Shown here piece after piece: positions 31,171 to 40,388 of a DNA stretch of 64,000 nucleotides. The stretch is from Haloplanus natans DSM 17983 (lineage in GTDB: Archaea > Halobacteriota > Halobacteria > Halobacteriales > Haloferacaceae). The stretch is taken from contig NZ_KE386573.1 in NCBI RefSeq assembly GCF_000427685.1, positions 1,782,938 through 1,846,937 of the forward strand, given 5' to 3'. The number at the start of each line of letters is the position of its first letter. The first letter of the stretch is position 1. The notes below the pieces were generated by a model. That model was not told where the DNA came from. It saw only the letters and a list, made by a program, of their open reading frames with translations, and did not search any database. The position numbers were made by a program, and so were the translations under genes.

Positions 31171-31545
31171 GTACTGTTTAGATTAGCGTACTTGGATTGG
31201 GGACACCTCGAAAGCCCCCGGCGTCTCGGCTCCCAGGACTCGCTGCGCTCCTCACTGCGTTGCGGTGCTTGCGTCGTCCGGGTTCGCCGAGACGCCGGCC
31301 CCTTTCAGTCCCACCCGCATCGGCTGGCCAACCGGCCGCCGCCGGGCGGGACTGAAAGGGGCGACTCGTCATCGGGCGGCGGAGCCGCCCGATTGCCCGA
31401 GGGAGCTTTGCTCCCTCGCTGCTGGAGGAAGGCGGCCAACGCAAGGACCGCAGGCCGGAGGCCGAGGACCGCAGCGAGGCCCCCGACTCCAGCGAGTCGG
31501 GGCTTTCGAGGTGTCCCCAATCCAGGTACGCTAATCTAAACAGTA
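31171..31545. repeat. 375-bp non-coding element with 48-bp terminal inverted repeats and five inner hairpins
   Basis: 31171-31218 and 31498-31545 are inverted copies with one mismatch (starting GTACTGTTTAGATTAGCGTA). Inside are CCGGCGTCTCGG/CCGAGACGCCGG (31218/31287), CCCCTTTCAGTCCC/GGGACTGAAAGGGG (31299/31348), ATCGGGCGGC-GGA-GCCGCCCGAT (31371), CGAGGGAGC-TTT-GCTCCCTCG (31398) and CCCCGACTC-CAGC-GAGTCGGGG (31481). No protein-like frame accounts for these. Between an enoyl-CoA hydratase and an HD protein that diverge from it. It could be a MITE or a structured RNA. Confidence 0.8.
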
Positions 31546-31561
31546 CCGTACCGAGCGGACT

Positions 31562-31572
31562 GAGATATATAG
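31562..31572 (+). promoter_or_regulatory. TATA box of the HD gene
   Basis: GAGATATATAG lies about 29 bp before the ATG at 31596, just outside the inverted-repeat element. Confidence 0.5.
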
Positions 31573-31595
31573 CCGAGGCCGCCGAAGGTGTCGCC

Positions 31596-32819
31596 ATGTC
31601 GACGATCAAGGACAGCGTCCACGACCACATCGAGGTGACGGGCGTCGCCGAGGAGTTGCTCGACACGCCGGCGATGCAACGGCTCCGGCGGGTTCGCCAA
31701 CTCGGAACCGTCTCGTTGGTGTATCCGTCGGCGAATCACACCCGCTTCGAGCACAGCCTCGGCGTCTACCACCTCGCGAGCGAGGCGCTCGATCACCTCG
31801 GCGTGGCCGGGCGGACGGCCACGCGGGTCCGCGCGGCCGCCCTCCTCCACGACGTGGGTCACCCTCCCTTCAGCCACAACGTCGAGGAACTCCTCCATCG
31901 CCACACGGGGAAGTACCACGACGACGTGGCCGACCTCCTCGCGAGCGGACGAGTGGGCGCCGTCCTCCGCGATCACGACATCGATCCGGACGATATCGCC
32001 GAACTCGTCGCCGGCAAGGGTCGGTACGGCCAACTCGTCTCCGGCGAACTCGACGTGGACCGCATGGACTACCTCGTGCGCGACGCTCACCACACTGGCG
32101 TTCCCTACGGCACCATCGACCACGGTCGGCTGATCCGGGAACTCGCCTTTGTCGACGGCGAACTCGTCCTCGCCGAAGGGAACGTCCAGACCGCCGAGAG
32201 CCTCCTGCTCGCACGCGCGCTGATGAACCCGACCGTCTACCAACACCACGTCGCCCGCATCGGCAAAGCGATGTTGCGCCGGGCCACGGAGCGCCTACTC
32301 GACGAGGACGAGTACGACGCCGCGACGATCCGCCGGTGGGACGACGCCGACCTGCTGGTGACGCTTCGACGCACCGACGCGACGGTCGACTTCGCCGATC
32401 GACTCTCGACGCGCGACCTGTTCAAGCGGGCTGTGTGGGCCGAACTCCCCGACGTGCCCGAAGCGTTGCTTGACGCCGACCACGAGCGCATCCGGGCCCT
32501 CGAAGCCGACGTGGCCGCGGCGGCCGACCTCGACGCCGACTCGGTCGTCGTCGACGTGCCGCCGCCGCCGGAGATCCGCGAATCGTCGTCGCGGGTGGTC
32601 GTCAACGGCGAAATCAGGCGCTTGGATCGGCAGTCACCGCTGGTGAGCGCGCTCCGGGTCGCCGGCCGCAACCAGTGGCGCTTCGGCGTCTACGCTCCCG
32701 CCGGCGCCGTCGACCGGGTCGGGCGCGCGGCCGTCCGGACCCTCGGTCTCGACGTGGACGGCGCCCCCATCTCGGAGGTTCGGGGCGGCCTCGACGCCAC
32801 CCTCGACGAGTTCGGGTGA
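31596..32819 (+). CDS. HD-domain phosphohydrolase (COG1078 type)
   Basis: A 407-residue protein. HTRFEHSLGVYHLASEALDH and AALLHDVGHPPFSHNVEELL give the HD metal ligands (His, His-Asp), with GELDVDRMDYLVRDAHHTGV contributing the further Asp. Relatives include dNTP triphosphohydrolases such as SAMHD1-like and EF1143 proteins, so hydrolysis of (d)NTPs is likely but unproven. The C-terminal 150 residues form a variable domain (PPPPEIRESSSRVVVNGEIR). It is transcribed alone, with the amidohydrolase gene following after 41 bp. Confidence 0.87.
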   Translation: MSTIKDSVHDHIEVTGVAEELLDTPAMQRLRRVRQLGTVSLVYPSANHTRFEHSLGVYHLASEALDHLGVAGRTATRVRAAALLHDVGHPPFSHNVEELLHRHTGKYHDDVADLLASGRVGAVLRDHDIDPDDIAELVAGKGRYGQLVSGELDVDRMDYLVRDAHHTGVPYGTIDHGRLIRELAFVDGELVLAEGNVQTAESLLLARALMNPTVYQHHVARIGKAMLRRATERLLDEDEYDAATIRRWDDADLLVTLRRTDATVDFADRLSTRDLFKRAVWAELPDVPEALLDADHERIRALEADVAAAADLDADSVVVDVPPPPEIRESSSRVVVNGEIRRLDRQSPLVSALRVAGRNQWRFGVYAPAGAVDRVGRAAVRTLGLDVDGAPISEVRGGLDATLDEFG

Positions 32820-32860
32820 GGGAAGGTACGTTCAAGAGTCGCGCACACCTCAGTTGGTGT

Positions 32861-33874
32861 ATGGAGGTCGAAGGTACCGTCCTTCGTGGCCGCACGCTCG
32901 GGCCGATCGAGGGACGTGTCGTCGTCGAGGACGGCCACATCGTCGCCGTCGAGGAGGCGACCACCGAGTCCGACGCCATCGTCTGTCCGGCCTTCGTCAA
33001 CGCCCACACCCACCTCGGCGATTCCATCGCCAAGGAGGCCGGCGCCGGCCTCTCGCTCGACGACCTCGTCGCGCCGCCGGACGGCCTCAAACACCGACTC
33101 CTTCGTACCGCGTCGGCAGACGAGACGGTCGCGGCCATGCGCCGCTCGCTCCGATTCATGGAACGTTCGGGCACCGCGGCGACCGTCGAGTTCCGCGAGG
33201 GTGGCGTCGCGGGCGTCGACGCGGTTCGGCGGGCGCTCGACGGGCTAGCTATCGAGGCCATCGTCCTCGGACGGGAGACGACGGCGGCGATGGTGGCCGG
33301 GGACGGGTTCGGCGCCAGCGGCGCCCGCGACGACGACTTCACCGCCGAACGCGCCGCGACCCGCGAGGCGGGCAAGCCGTTCGGTATCCACGCTGGCGAG
33401 CGTGACGCCGCGGATCTGACCCCCGCCCTCGACCTCGATCCGACCTTCCTCGTCCACGTCGTCCACCCCGAACCCGGTCATCTCGACCGGATCGAACGAG
33501 AGGGGATCCCCGTCGTCGTCTGCCCGCGGTCGAACCTCGTCACCGGCGTCGGGGTGCCCCCCATCGCCGACCTGCGGGACCGGACGACGGTGGCGCTCGG
33601 CACCGACAACGTCATGCTCAACAGCCCGTCGATGTTCCGCGAGATGGAGTTCGCGTCGAAGGTGGGGGACCTACCGGCCGACGACGTGTTGCGGATGGCG
33701 ACGGTCAACGGCGCCGAACTGGTGGGCCTGAACTGCGGGGTGATCGAACCCGGTCGAGCGGCGAAACTACTCGTCCTCGACGGCGACTCGGACAACCTCT
33801 CGGGGGCTCGGGACCCCGTTCGCGCCGTGGTTCGGCGGGCGGGTGTCGACGACGTGACACGCGTCATCCTGTAG
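32861..33874 (+). CDS. Amidohydrolase-family protein (deaminase-like)
   Basis: A 337-residue metal-dependent hydrolase. VCPAFVNAHTHLGDSIAKEA has the HxH metal ligands; FGIHAGERDAADL and FLVHVVHPEPGHLDRI give the next histidines; VALGTDNVMLNSPSMFREME has the catalytic Asp. This set fits cytosine/guanine/adenosine-type deaminases and TRZ/ATZ hydrolases. The substrate cannot be assigned. The ATG 32861 gives MEVEGTVLRGRTLGPIEGRV, the usual N-terminal beta-sandwich strand, while the longer frame upstream overlaps the HD gene in another frame. Confidence 0.85.
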   Translation: MEVEGTVLRGRTLGPIEGRVVVEDGHIVAVEEATTESDAIVCPAFVNAHTHLGDSIAKEAGAGLSLDDLVAPPDGLKHRLLRTASADETVAAMRRSLRFMERSGTAATVEFREGGVAGVDAVRRALDGLAIEAIVLGRETTAAMVAGDGFGASGARDDDFTAERAATREAGKPFGIHAGERDAADLTPALDLDPTFLVHVVHPEPGHLDRIEREGIPVVVCPRSNLVTGVGVPPIADLRDRTTVALGTDNVMLNSPSMFREMEFASKVGDLPADDVLRMATVNGAELVGLNCGVIEPGRAAKLLVLDGDSDNLSGARDPVRAVVRRAGVDDVTRVIL

Positions 33875-33892
33875 ATGCCGCGCTCGTGTGAA

Positions 33893-33903
33893 GAGTTATA
33901 CAC
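33893..33903 (+). promoter_or_regulatory. TATA box of the universal stress protein gene
   Basis: GAGTTATACAC lies about 27 bp before the ATG at 33925, consistent with a leaderless mRNA. Confidence 0.5.
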
Positions 33904-33924
33904 TGACGTGTGTTACTATCCGAC

Positions 33925-34383
33925 ATGGGCACCTACGACCGGATTCTCGTCCCGACCGACGGCTCCGATGGCGTGGAGCGGGCGATCCGACACGCCGCCG
34001 AGGTGGCCGCGAGCAACGGCGCCACGCTCCACGGGCTCTACGTCCTGAGCACCGACGCGTACGCGGGACTGGCGATGGAATCCTCGTGGGAGAGCGTCGA
34101 CCGCCTCCTCCGCGAGGATGCGGAACGAGCGGTCGAACGGGTGCGCGACATCGCTACGGAGGCGGACGCGACCATCCCGGTCGAGACGGCGGTGGTGGAG
34201 GGCAAGCCCAGCCACGAAATCGTCCGCTACGCCGAACGCGAGGACTGTGACCTCGTCGTGATGGGCACCCACGGCCGCGGCGGCATCGACCGTCTCCTCC
34301 TCGGCAGCGTCGCGGAGTCCGTCATTCGGGCGTCGTCGATTCCGGTGACGGCGGTTCCCGTCGGGGCCGAAGGGGAGGCGTAA
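33925..34383 (+). CDS. Universal stress protein (UspA family)
   Basis: A 152-residue single Usp domain. MGTYDRILVPTDGSDGVERA is the first strand and helix, and VVMGTHGRGGIDRLLLGSVA with ESVIRASSIPVTAVP is the ATP-binding G-2x-G-9x-G-S motif region, so it is of the nucleotide-binding type. Such proteins are numerous in haloarchaea; their regulatory partners are mostly unknown. The ATG at 33925 is preferred over 33910 since MGTYDRIL is the family start and the TATA box fits a leaderless transcript. Confidence 0.92.
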   Translation: MGTYDRILVPTDGSDGVERAIRHAAEVAASNGATLHGLYVLSTDAYAGLAMESSWESVDRLLREDAERAVERVRDIATEADATIPVETAVVEGKPSHEIVRYAEREDCDLVVMGTHGRGGIDRLLLGSVAESVIRASSIPVTAVPVGAEGEA

Positions 34384-34384
34384 G

Positions 34385-35347
34385 TCAGGCGGGGCGCAGG
34401 TGTTCGCAGTCGCCGGCGTGGACGGTCCGGTCCCCGTCGTCAGTGCGGACGACGAGCGCCCCCGGGAACTCGATGTCGACCGCCTCGCCCTCGACGACGC
34501 CGCCGGGCGTGTCGACCCGTACCTCACGGCCGAGGGTGACGGCGTACTCGCGCCACGTGGGGAGCACGTCGTCGGGGTCGAGGGCGTGGAACTCCTCGAC
34601 CATCCGCTGGCAGAAGCGACGACGGTCGGCGCCGTCGGCCGCGGGCCGACTCCCCGAGCGTGGCTCCTCGTCCACTTCCACTCGCACGCTCGTCGCCGTC
34701 TCCGGTAGCTCCGCCGCCGGCACGTCGACGTTCGCCCCGATGCCGACGATCAGCCACGAGATGCGGTCGGCCTCGCCTTCCATCTCGGTCAGGATGCCGG
34801 CGAGTTTCCGTTCCGATCCGGCCACCAACACGTCGTTCGGCCACTTGATCACGGCGTCGACGCCCGCCTCGCGGAAGGTTTGGGTGACGGCGACGGCCGC
34901 CGCGAGCGTGCAGATCGGCGCGTGGGCCGGCGGCCGATCCGGACGGACGAGGAGGCTGGCGTAGACGCCACCGGCGGGCGACGACCACGGACGATCGAGG
35001 CGGCCGCGCCCGCCGGTTTGCTCGCCCGCGACGACCAGAACGTCCGTCGCCCTTTCGGCCGCCAGTTCCCGCGCCCGGTCGTTCGTACTCGGGAGTCGGT
35101 CGTGGTAGTCGACGGCGTAGGGCGCGTCGAGGCCGAACGCGATGGCGTCGCCGCCGTAGTCGGGGACGGTGCGCACGACGTAGCCGTCGGCGCTGCTCTC
35201 GATGTCGAACCCCGCCTCGCGGAGCGCCTCGACGTGTTTCCAGACGGCCGCCCGGGAGACGCCGAGGTCGTCGGCGAGCGTCGGGCCGGAGACCGGCCCC
35301 TCGGCGTCGGCGAGCGTTCGGAGGAGCGAGCGACGACGGTCGCTCAT
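34385..35347 (-). CDS. birA: Biotin-[acetyl-CoA-carboxylase] ligase with DNA-binding domain
   Basis: A 320-residue protein. Residues 1-60 are a winged helix ([40 protein letters not shown]), so it may also regulate biotin-related genes. The ligase core has [20 protein letters not shown], the biotinyl-AMP loop, then [20 protein letters not shown] and [21 protein letters not shown] loop has [19 protein letters not shown], encoded by a decayed palindromic cassette (34634-34670). It overlaps the biotin carboxylase/carrier gene by four bases (ATGA), so it is made together with its substrate. Confidence 0.92.
   Translation of the reverse strand: MSDRRRSLLRTLADAEGPVSGPTLADDLGVSRAAVWKHVEALREAGFDIESSADGYVVRTVPDYGGDAIAFGLDAPYAVDYHDRLPSTNDRARELAAERATDVLVVAGEQTGGRGRLDRPWSSPAGGVYASLLVRPDRPPAHAPICTLAAAVAVTQTFREAGVDAVIKWPNDVLVAGSERKLAGILTEMEGEADRISWLIVGIGANVDVPAAELPETATSVRVEVDEEPRSGSRPAADGADRRRFCQRMVEEFHALDPDDVLPTWREYAVTLGREVRVDTPGGVVEGEAVDIEFPGALVVRTDDGDRTVHAGDCEHLRPA
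34634..34670. repeat. Palindromic cassette inside birA (degenerate)
   Basis: GTCGGCC-GCG-GGCCGAC (34634-34650), spacer TCCC, then CCGAGC-GTG-GCTCCTCG, in which only GAGC/GCTC still pair. The order and spacer match the dapB cassette. Confidence 0.65.
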
Positions 35348-37146
35348 TCGAGGACGATCAACGGATCGCCCATGTCGACGCTCTCGCCCTCGCTCACCAG
35401 CACCTCGCTGACCGTGCCGCCGCCCTGGGCGACGATGTCGTTTTCCATCTTCATGGCCTCGAGGACGAGCACCACGTCGCCGGCCGCCACCTCGTCGCCG
35501 GGAGCCACGTCGACCGAGAGGATCGTGCCCTGCATCTCGGCGGTGATCCGCTCGCCGTCGCCGGCGACGACGGTGCCGCCGTCGTCGTCGCTCGTGGCGG
35601 CATCGGGGCGTTGCATCCCGCCGCCCCCGCGTCCGCCGCCGTCACCGCCACCCGTCGGGATGGCGGGCGCGCCGCGTTCCTCCAGGTTCACCTCGAATCG
35701 CTTCCCGTTCACCTCGACCGTGAAGTCGCGCTCGGTCACTTCCTCGTCGTCACCACCGTCGTCGGTCTCGTCGGGACCCCAGCGCTCGACTGCCCGTTCG
35801 ATGCGCTCGGGATCGAGTTCCTCGTCGAGATAGTTCGTCGTGTGGGTGCCCTCGGTGAACCGTTCGTCGGTCACCATCAGCCGGTGGAAGGGGATGACGG
35901 TGTGAAAACCCTGAATATCGAACTCGCGGAGGGCGCGTTCGGCGCGGGCGAGACACTCCTCGCGGTCGCTTGCGTCGACGATCAGCTTCGCGATCATGGA
36001 GTCGTAGTCGCCGCCGATGTCGTCGCCCTGTCGAACCGCGTCGTCGACGCGGACGCCGATACCCCCGGCGGGATCGTACGTCGTCAGCGTGCCCGTCGCC
36101 GGCGCGAAGTCGCGTGCGGCGTTCTCGGCGTTGATCCGGAACTCCATCGCGTGGCCCTCGATCTCGACCTCGTCCTGGCTGAAGCTGATCTCGTTGCCCG
36201 CGGCGACGCGAAGCTGTTCTTTCACGATGTCGATGCCCGTGATCTCCTCGGTGACGGGGTGTTCGACCTGGATGCGCGTGTTGACCTCGAGGAAGTAGAA
36301 CTCGCCATCCTCGACGAGGAACTCGACGGTGCCGGCGTTGGTGTAGTTGGTCTCGCCGACGCCGCGGCGGGCCGCCTGTCCGATCCGGTCGCGCAGGTCG
36401 TCCGAGAGCGCCGGGCTCGGTCCCTCCTCGATCACCTTCTGGTGGCGACGCTGGAGCGAGCAGTCCCGTTCACCGAGGTGGCGGACGTTGCCGTGCTGGT
36501 CCGCGACGATCTGCACCTCGATGTGGCGCGGCGCTTCGAGGAAGCGTTCGAGGTAGACGGAGTCGTTGTCGAAGTACGCCTCACCCTCGCGTTTGGCCGC
36601 GGCGAGTTGGTCCTCGATTTCGTCCGGGCTCTCGACTATCTTCATCCCCCGCCCGCCGCCGCCACCTTCGGCCTTGATGGCGATCGGGTAGCCGTTCTCC
36701 TCGCCGAAGGCTTCGACTTCGGCGGGGTCCTCGACGGGATCGGTCGTCCCGGGGACGACCGGCACACCGGCGGCGGTCATCACCTTGCGTGCCTTCGTCT
36801 TCTCGCCGAGACGCTCCATCGCCTTCGAGGGCGGCCCGATCCACGTGCACTCGCTCTCCTCGACACGCGCCGCGAACTCGGCGTTCTCGGCCATGAATCC
36901 GTAGCCGGGGTGGATGGCGTCGGCGTCGGCCTTCCGTGCCGCGTCGAGCACCGCCTCCTGATCGAGATAGGAGTCCGCCGCCCGCGCCGGCCCGACGTTG
37001 TACGCCTCGTCGGCGTAGCGGACGTGGCCCGCGTGCTTGTCGGCCTCGCTGTAGATGGCGACGGTTCGAACGCCCAGTTCTTCGCAGGCGCGCATGACAC
37101 GCACCGCGATCTCGCCCCGGTTGGCGACGAGAACCTTCCTGAACAT
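35344..37146 (-). CDS. accC: Acyl-CoA carboxylase biotin carboxylase / biotin carrier subunit
   Basis: A 600-residue fusion. Residues 1-450 are biotin carboxylase: [23 protein letters not shown]-grasp loop [39 protein letters not shown]-like block, and [20 protein letters not shown]. Residues about 525-600 are a biotinyl domain with the target lysine in [20 protein letters not shown]. In haloarchaea this alpha subunit works with a carboxyltransferase (pccB-like) to make malonyl- or methylmalonyl-CoA; no beta subunit is in the window. [12 protein letters not shown] supports ATG 37146 over the slightly longer frame. A Gly/Ala/Pro-rich linker (about 490-520) joins the domains. Confidence 0.92.
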   Translation of the reverse strand: MFRKVLVANRGEIAVRVMRACEELGVRTVAIYSEADKHAGHVRYADEAYNVGPARAADSYLDQEAVLDAARKADADAIHPGYGFMAENAEFAARVEESECTWIGPPSKAMERLGEKTKARKVMTAAGVPVVPGTTDPVEDPAEVEAFGEENGYPIAIKAEGGGGGRGMKIVESPDEIEDQLAAAKREGEAYFDNDSVYLERFLEAPRHIEVQIVADQHGNVRHLGERDCSLQRRHQKVIEEGPSPALSDDLRDRIGQAARRGVGETNYTNAGTVEFLVEDGEFYFLEVNTRIQVEHPVTEEITGIDIVKEQLRVAAGNEISFSQDEVEIEGHAMEFRINAENAARDFAPATGTLTTYDPAGGIGVRVDDAVRQGDDIGGDYDSMIAKLIVDASDREECLARAERALREFDIQGFHTVIPFHRLMVTDERFTEGTHTTNYLDEELDPERIERAVERWGPDETDDGGDDEEVTERDFTVEVNGKRFEVNLEERGAPAIPTGGGDGGGRGGGGMQRPDAATSDDDGGTVVAGDGERITAEMQGTILSVDVAPGDEVAAGDVVLVLEAMKMENDIVAQGGGTVSEVLVSEGESVDMGDPLIVLE

Positions 37147-37331
37147 GTCCCCTTGTACGAACATATGCCCCGTTAGTGTATCGGTCGGTGGGGTGGCTCG
37201 GCACGCCCGTCACAAGCCCGTGACGATCCGTCTCCGAGACCCGGTGAGACGATTACGAAGACAACTTTCGGGGCGACGACTGTTCGTCCGGTCAGTTCTC
37301 GACGAGCGCCCCCGTGCCACTGAATCCAAAC

Positions 37332-37341
37332 GGCCTTATGC
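37332..37341 (+). promoter_or_regulatory. Putative TATA box of asd
   Basis: GGCCTTATGC lies about 27 bp before the ATG at 37364; the transcript is likely leaderless. Confidence 0.4.
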
Positions 37342-37363
37342 GAGAGAGCCGCACGGCTAAGTA

Positions 37364-38398
37364 ATGTCAGTACGAGTCGGCATCCTCGGTGCGACCGGCG
37401 CAGTCGGACAGCGATTCATCCAGCTTCTCGACGGCCACCCGACGTTCGAACTCGCGGCGCTCACCGCCAGCGAGGAGAGCGCGGGCAAGCCATACCGCGA
37501 GGCGGCGAAGTGGCGCGTCGATTCGCCCATCCCCGTCGACGTGGCCGAGATGACGGTCCGTCGCACCGACCCCGAGGCGGTGCCGGACGACGTCGATCTG
37601 CTCTTCTCGTCGCTCCCCTCGAGCGTCGCCGTCGACGTCGAGGAGGACTTCGCCCGCGCGGGCTATGTCATCTCCTCGAACTCCTCGAACGACCGCCTCG
37701 CGGAGGACGTACCGCTGACGATTCCGGAGATCAACCCCGACCACCTCGACCTGATCGAGGTCCAGCGCGACGAACGCGGGTGGGACGGCGCGCTCGTGAA
37801 GAACCCGAACTGCTCGACGATCACGATGATTCCGCCGCTGGCGGCGCTGGACGGGTTCGGTCTCGAACGCGTCAACGTCTCCACCCTGCAGGCCGTCTCC
37901 GGCGCGGGCTACTCCGGTGTCACCTCCATGGAGATAATCGACAACGTCCTCCCCCACATCGGCGGCGAGGAGGACAAGATGGAGACGGAGTCCCGCAAAC
38001 TCCTCGGCGAGTTCGACGGCGCGGAGATTGGGTGGCACGACGTGGAGGTCGCGGCGTCCTGTAACCGCGTTCCGACGCTCGACGGCCACCTCGAGAACGC
38101 CTTCGTCGACCTCGCGGACGAACCCGACGTGGACGAAGTGGAGGAGGCGATGCGGGAGTTCCCCGGTATCGACCTGCCGAGCGCCCCCAACCAACTCATC
38201 CACGTCTTCGACGAACCCGAACGCCCCCAGCCCCGGATGGACCGGATGCGCGGTCAGGGCATGCAGATCTGTGTCGGCGGCGTGCAGTCCACCCGCCGCG
38301 GTGTCAAGTTCAACTGCCTCGCGCACAACACCGTCCGCGGCGCCGCGGGCGCCAGCGTCCTGAACGGCGAACTGCTCCACGAGAACGGCTACCTGTAG
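37364..38398 (+). CDS. asd: Aspartate-semialdehyde dehydrogenase
   Basis: A 344-residue protein. VGILGATGAVGQRFIQLLDG is the NADP-binding motif; VKNPNCSTITMIPPLAALDG carries the catalytic cysteine; SGAGYSGVTSMEIIDNVLP and CNRVPTLDGHLENAFVDLAD include the substrate loop and active-site residues of the archaeal/fungal type. It reduces aspartyl phosphate to the semialdehyde, the branch point for lysine (dapA), threonine and methionine. It is not in the dap operon, 9 kb away, which allows separate regulation. Confidence 0.94.
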   Translation: MSVRVGILGATGAVGQRFIQLLDGHPTFELAALTASEESAGKPYREAAKWRVDSPIPVDVAEMTVRRTDPEAVPDDVDLLFSSLPSSVAVDVEEDFARAGYVISSNSSNDRLAEDVPLTIPEINPDHLDLIEVQRDERGWDGALVKNPNCSTITMIPPLAALDGFGLERVNVSTLQAVSGAGYSGVTSMEIIDNVLPHIGGEEDKMETESRKLLGEFDGAEIGWHDVEVAASCNRVPTLDGHLENAFVDLADEPDVDEVEEAMREFPGIDLPSAPNQLIHVFDEPERPQPRMDRMRGQGMQICVGGVQSTRRGVKFNCLAHNTVRGAAGASVLNGELLHENGYL

Positions 38399-38441
38399 CG
38401 TGGCGCCGTAAACGGGGGATCTCTTTTTCGCTCGCGACGCG

Positions 38442-38618
38442 TCAATCCATCAGCCGCGCTTCGGTGAAGGAGATATAGGCGAAAAAGGAGAGCGCGAGCA
38501 ACAGCATCCCCGCCATCATGAACACGCCTTCGTAGATGTACTTCAGGATCAGCAACACGGCGGAGACGAGGATGGTCCGAAAGAGGAGGGCGCTCAACAG
38601 GACGTTGAGTTCGGGCAC
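38442..38618 (-). CDS. Small membrane protein, about 58 aa
   Basis: The protein has two or three hydrophobic helices: NVLLSALLFRTILVSAVLLI, then EGVFMMAGMLLLALSFFAYI, ending SFTEARLMD. GTG 38618 is a plausible start, while the frame is open back to a TTG at 38678, so the exact start is unsure. No family is recognised. It converges on asd and diverges from the CFI-box gene with a 93-bp interval. Confidence 0.45.
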   Translation of the reverse strand: MPELNVLLSALLFRTILVSAVLLILKYIYEGVFMMAGMLLLALSFFAYISFTEARLMD

Positions 38619-38711
38619 GTTCGTCCCATGTTGGTGTGCGAACAACAAAAAGCCGCCGACGGTCGGCGCAGAAACCAATGGCTCATAACCCCACCGGATC
38701 GTGTGTTACCC

Positions 38712-39344
38712 ATGAGCACTGAGGACGGGTCGGACGCGGAGACGGACACAGAGGCGGCGGACACCGACGACGAGCGTCCGCTGTCGGAGGTCGGCGTCGG
38801 CGACGGCCGCGAGAAACACCTCCACGTGGTAACCGAGAGCGGCAAGGAGATCGATCACGAGGAGGTGTACCTCCGCCACACCGAGACGGAGTATCTCGTC
38901 TCGCCCGACGTCGACTTTCCGCCGGCGGAAACGACCCGCTATCGAAAGGAGAACATCGACCGCGTGAAGGTCACCCAGCACCACTCGAACTGTTTCATCA
39001 CGACGGCGACGGCGGGCGAGGGGCCGACACTCGACTCGCTCCGAGGCTTCCGGGCCGACGTGATGGCGCCCTCCCGGACCGGACGGGCACTGCTTCGGAT
39101 CTACGAAGCGACGAGTCCGCCCATCGCGGCGACGCTCGCTCGTCATCCGGAGTCGACGGCGACCCGCCTCGTCCGCGGGCTTGTCGACCGCTGTGGCGGC
39201 CTCGCCGACCGGCGGCGAGCGGCGTCGGGAGACGGGGAGCGGGCGGCCCTGTCGCTCGCGCTGATCACGCTCTACGTCGTCGGCGTCTGTCTCGGGGTGC
39301 TCGCTCACGGCTGGCTTCGCACCCGCGAACGGTGGCTTAGCTGA
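38712..39344 (+). CDS. CFI-box domain membrane protein, 210 aa
   Basis: Residues 1-45 are an acidic, disordered N-terminus. Residues 45-90 are a small domain (EKHLHVVTESGKEIDHEEVY). Around residue 100 comes CFITTATAGEGPTLDSLRGF, RADVMAPSRTGRALLRIYEA, TSPPIAATLARHP, which matches the CFI-box known from secreted or membrane proteins and sometimes used as a C-terminal sorting signal. Here it is followed by a final transmembrane helix (ALSLALITLYVVGVCLGVLA). Function unknown. The 3' end overlaps the converging gene by 8 bp. Confidence 0.62.
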   Translation: MSTEDGSDAETDTEAADTDDERPLSEVGVGDGREKHLHVVTESGKEIDHEEVYLRHTETEYLVSPDVDFPPAETTRYRKENIDRVKVTQHHSNCFITTATAGEGPTLDSLRGFRADVMAPSRTGRALLRIYEATSPPIAATLARHPESTATRLVRGLVDRCGGLADRRRAASGDGERAALSLALITLYVVGVCLGVLAHGWLRTRERWLS

Positions 39345-39906
39345 AGAAGCGCTGGACGTTCTCCAGCGGGTCGAATCCGGAGCCATTCTCGACGACGACG
39401 TCGAAGGGACGGCCCTCGGCGACTTCTCGGAGCGATTCGGCGAGGGCGTCGGGGTCGTCCTCCTCGTGGAGTCTGATCGCGTGTGAGCGCGACCCGTCGG
39501 CCGGGTAGACGGTGAGCTTCGGCCGTCCCACGAAGCCGCCGCGATGGAGGAGCACGCGGTCGATCCCCCGGTAGTTCAGCCAGTGGACGGTGTCGGCCTG
39601 GAGGAGGACTTCGTCGATGCCGTGGACCTCGTACACGTCCTGCATCGCGCCCGCCTCTCTGCGGTGTTTTTTGAATCCGAGCCCGAACATCGGCGTGATG
39701 TAACTGTACTCCACGATGTGGAGGCCGTCGTCCGCGAAGAACATGTCGACGAGCCGAAGGGGGAAGGAGCCGGCCATGCCGAAGTGAACGTGGAGTTCGG
39801 TCTCGATGTCGGTCGAGGGCAGGTCGTCGTACTCGTCGTATGCGACATCTTCGACCCCCGGATCCTCGAACTCCACCGTGCCGGTGTCGTCGGTTTCAGA
39901 CGCCAT
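39337..39906 (-). CDS. Conserved hypothetical protein, 189 aa
   Basis: A soluble, acidic protein with an alternating strand pattern: ETELHVHFGMAGSFPLRLVD, MFFADDGLHIVEYSYITPMF, HWLNYRGIDRVLLHRGGFVG and LTVYPADGSRSHAIRLHEED. This looks like a pleckstrin-homology-like barrel, but the match is by eye. No catalytic motif is seen. It overlaps the upstream membrane-protein gene by 11 bp, so the two are probably translated together and may form a complex; the function is not known. Confidence 0.6.
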   Translation of the reverse strand: MASETDDTGTVEFEDPGVEDVAYDEYDDLPSTDIETELHVHFGMAGSFPLRLVDMFFADDGLHIVEYSYITPMFGLGFKKHRREAGAMQDVYEVHGIDEVLLQADTVHWLNYRGIDRVLLHRGGFVGRPKLTVYPADGSRSHAIRLHEEDDPDALAESLREVAEGRPFDVVVENGSGFDPLENVQRFFS

Positions 39907-40339
39907 CCGCGCCCTCCAGTTCGGTTCGATAACCCATGTATGCAAAGAGGAACGCACCGAGTATAAAGAAGGCGCCGGCAGCGCGATTGACTTCGAGGAT
40001 AGCGTAGATACCGATGGCGAGCCCGAGAACAGCGGTGGCGACGGACGCACGGAGGCGCAGGGAGTACGACTCCGTCGATCCGTCGACGCCGGTACCGGCC
40101 TCGGCATGGTCGCGACCGACCCGCCGTTCCCCGATGTAGGTCACGATCATCAGCGCAAGGCTCGCGACGACGATGGCGGTCCGCGCCCCGGGCGAGAGTT
40201 CGGTCCCGAGAACCCGTTGAAGGACGAGTGGGATACCGATGGCGATCAGCCCACCGAGATAGACGAAGAGCCGATAGGCCACCAAGAACCGAAAGAGAGT
40301 CCCGAAACCACGGTCTGGCGACTGCGTCTGGGATGACAT
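39896..40339 (-). CDS. Four-helix membrane protein, 147 aa
   Basis: Hydrophobic segments are LFRFLVAYRLFVYLGGLIAI, TAIVVASLALMIVTYIGE, ASVATAVLGLAIGIYAILEV and GAFFILGAFLFAYMGYRTEL. A hydrophilic loop (GRDHAEAGTGVDGSTESYSL) separates the second and third. No family is recognised. Together with the overlapping downstream gene it forms a two-gene unit, 49 bp downstream of the Nramp transporter on the same strand, so possibly one transcript. Confidence 0.6.
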   Translation of the reverse strand: MSSQTQSPDRGFGTLFRFLVAYRLFVYLGGLIAIGIPLVLQRVLGTELSPGARTAIVVASLALMIVTYIGERRVGRDHAEAGTGVDGSTESYSLRLRASVATAVLGLAIGIYAILEVNRAAGAFFILGAFLFAYMGYRTELEGADGV

Positions 40340-40388
40340 ACCGTCCCGTTGACGACGCCAATAAATAAAAACGGTTGGTCGGTGAGCG

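Noticed and set aside
31200-31539. Reading frames running through the inverted-repeat element on both strands
   Set aside because: The frames simply follow the palindromes; the peptides are mirror-like, low-complexity and start nowhere meaningful.
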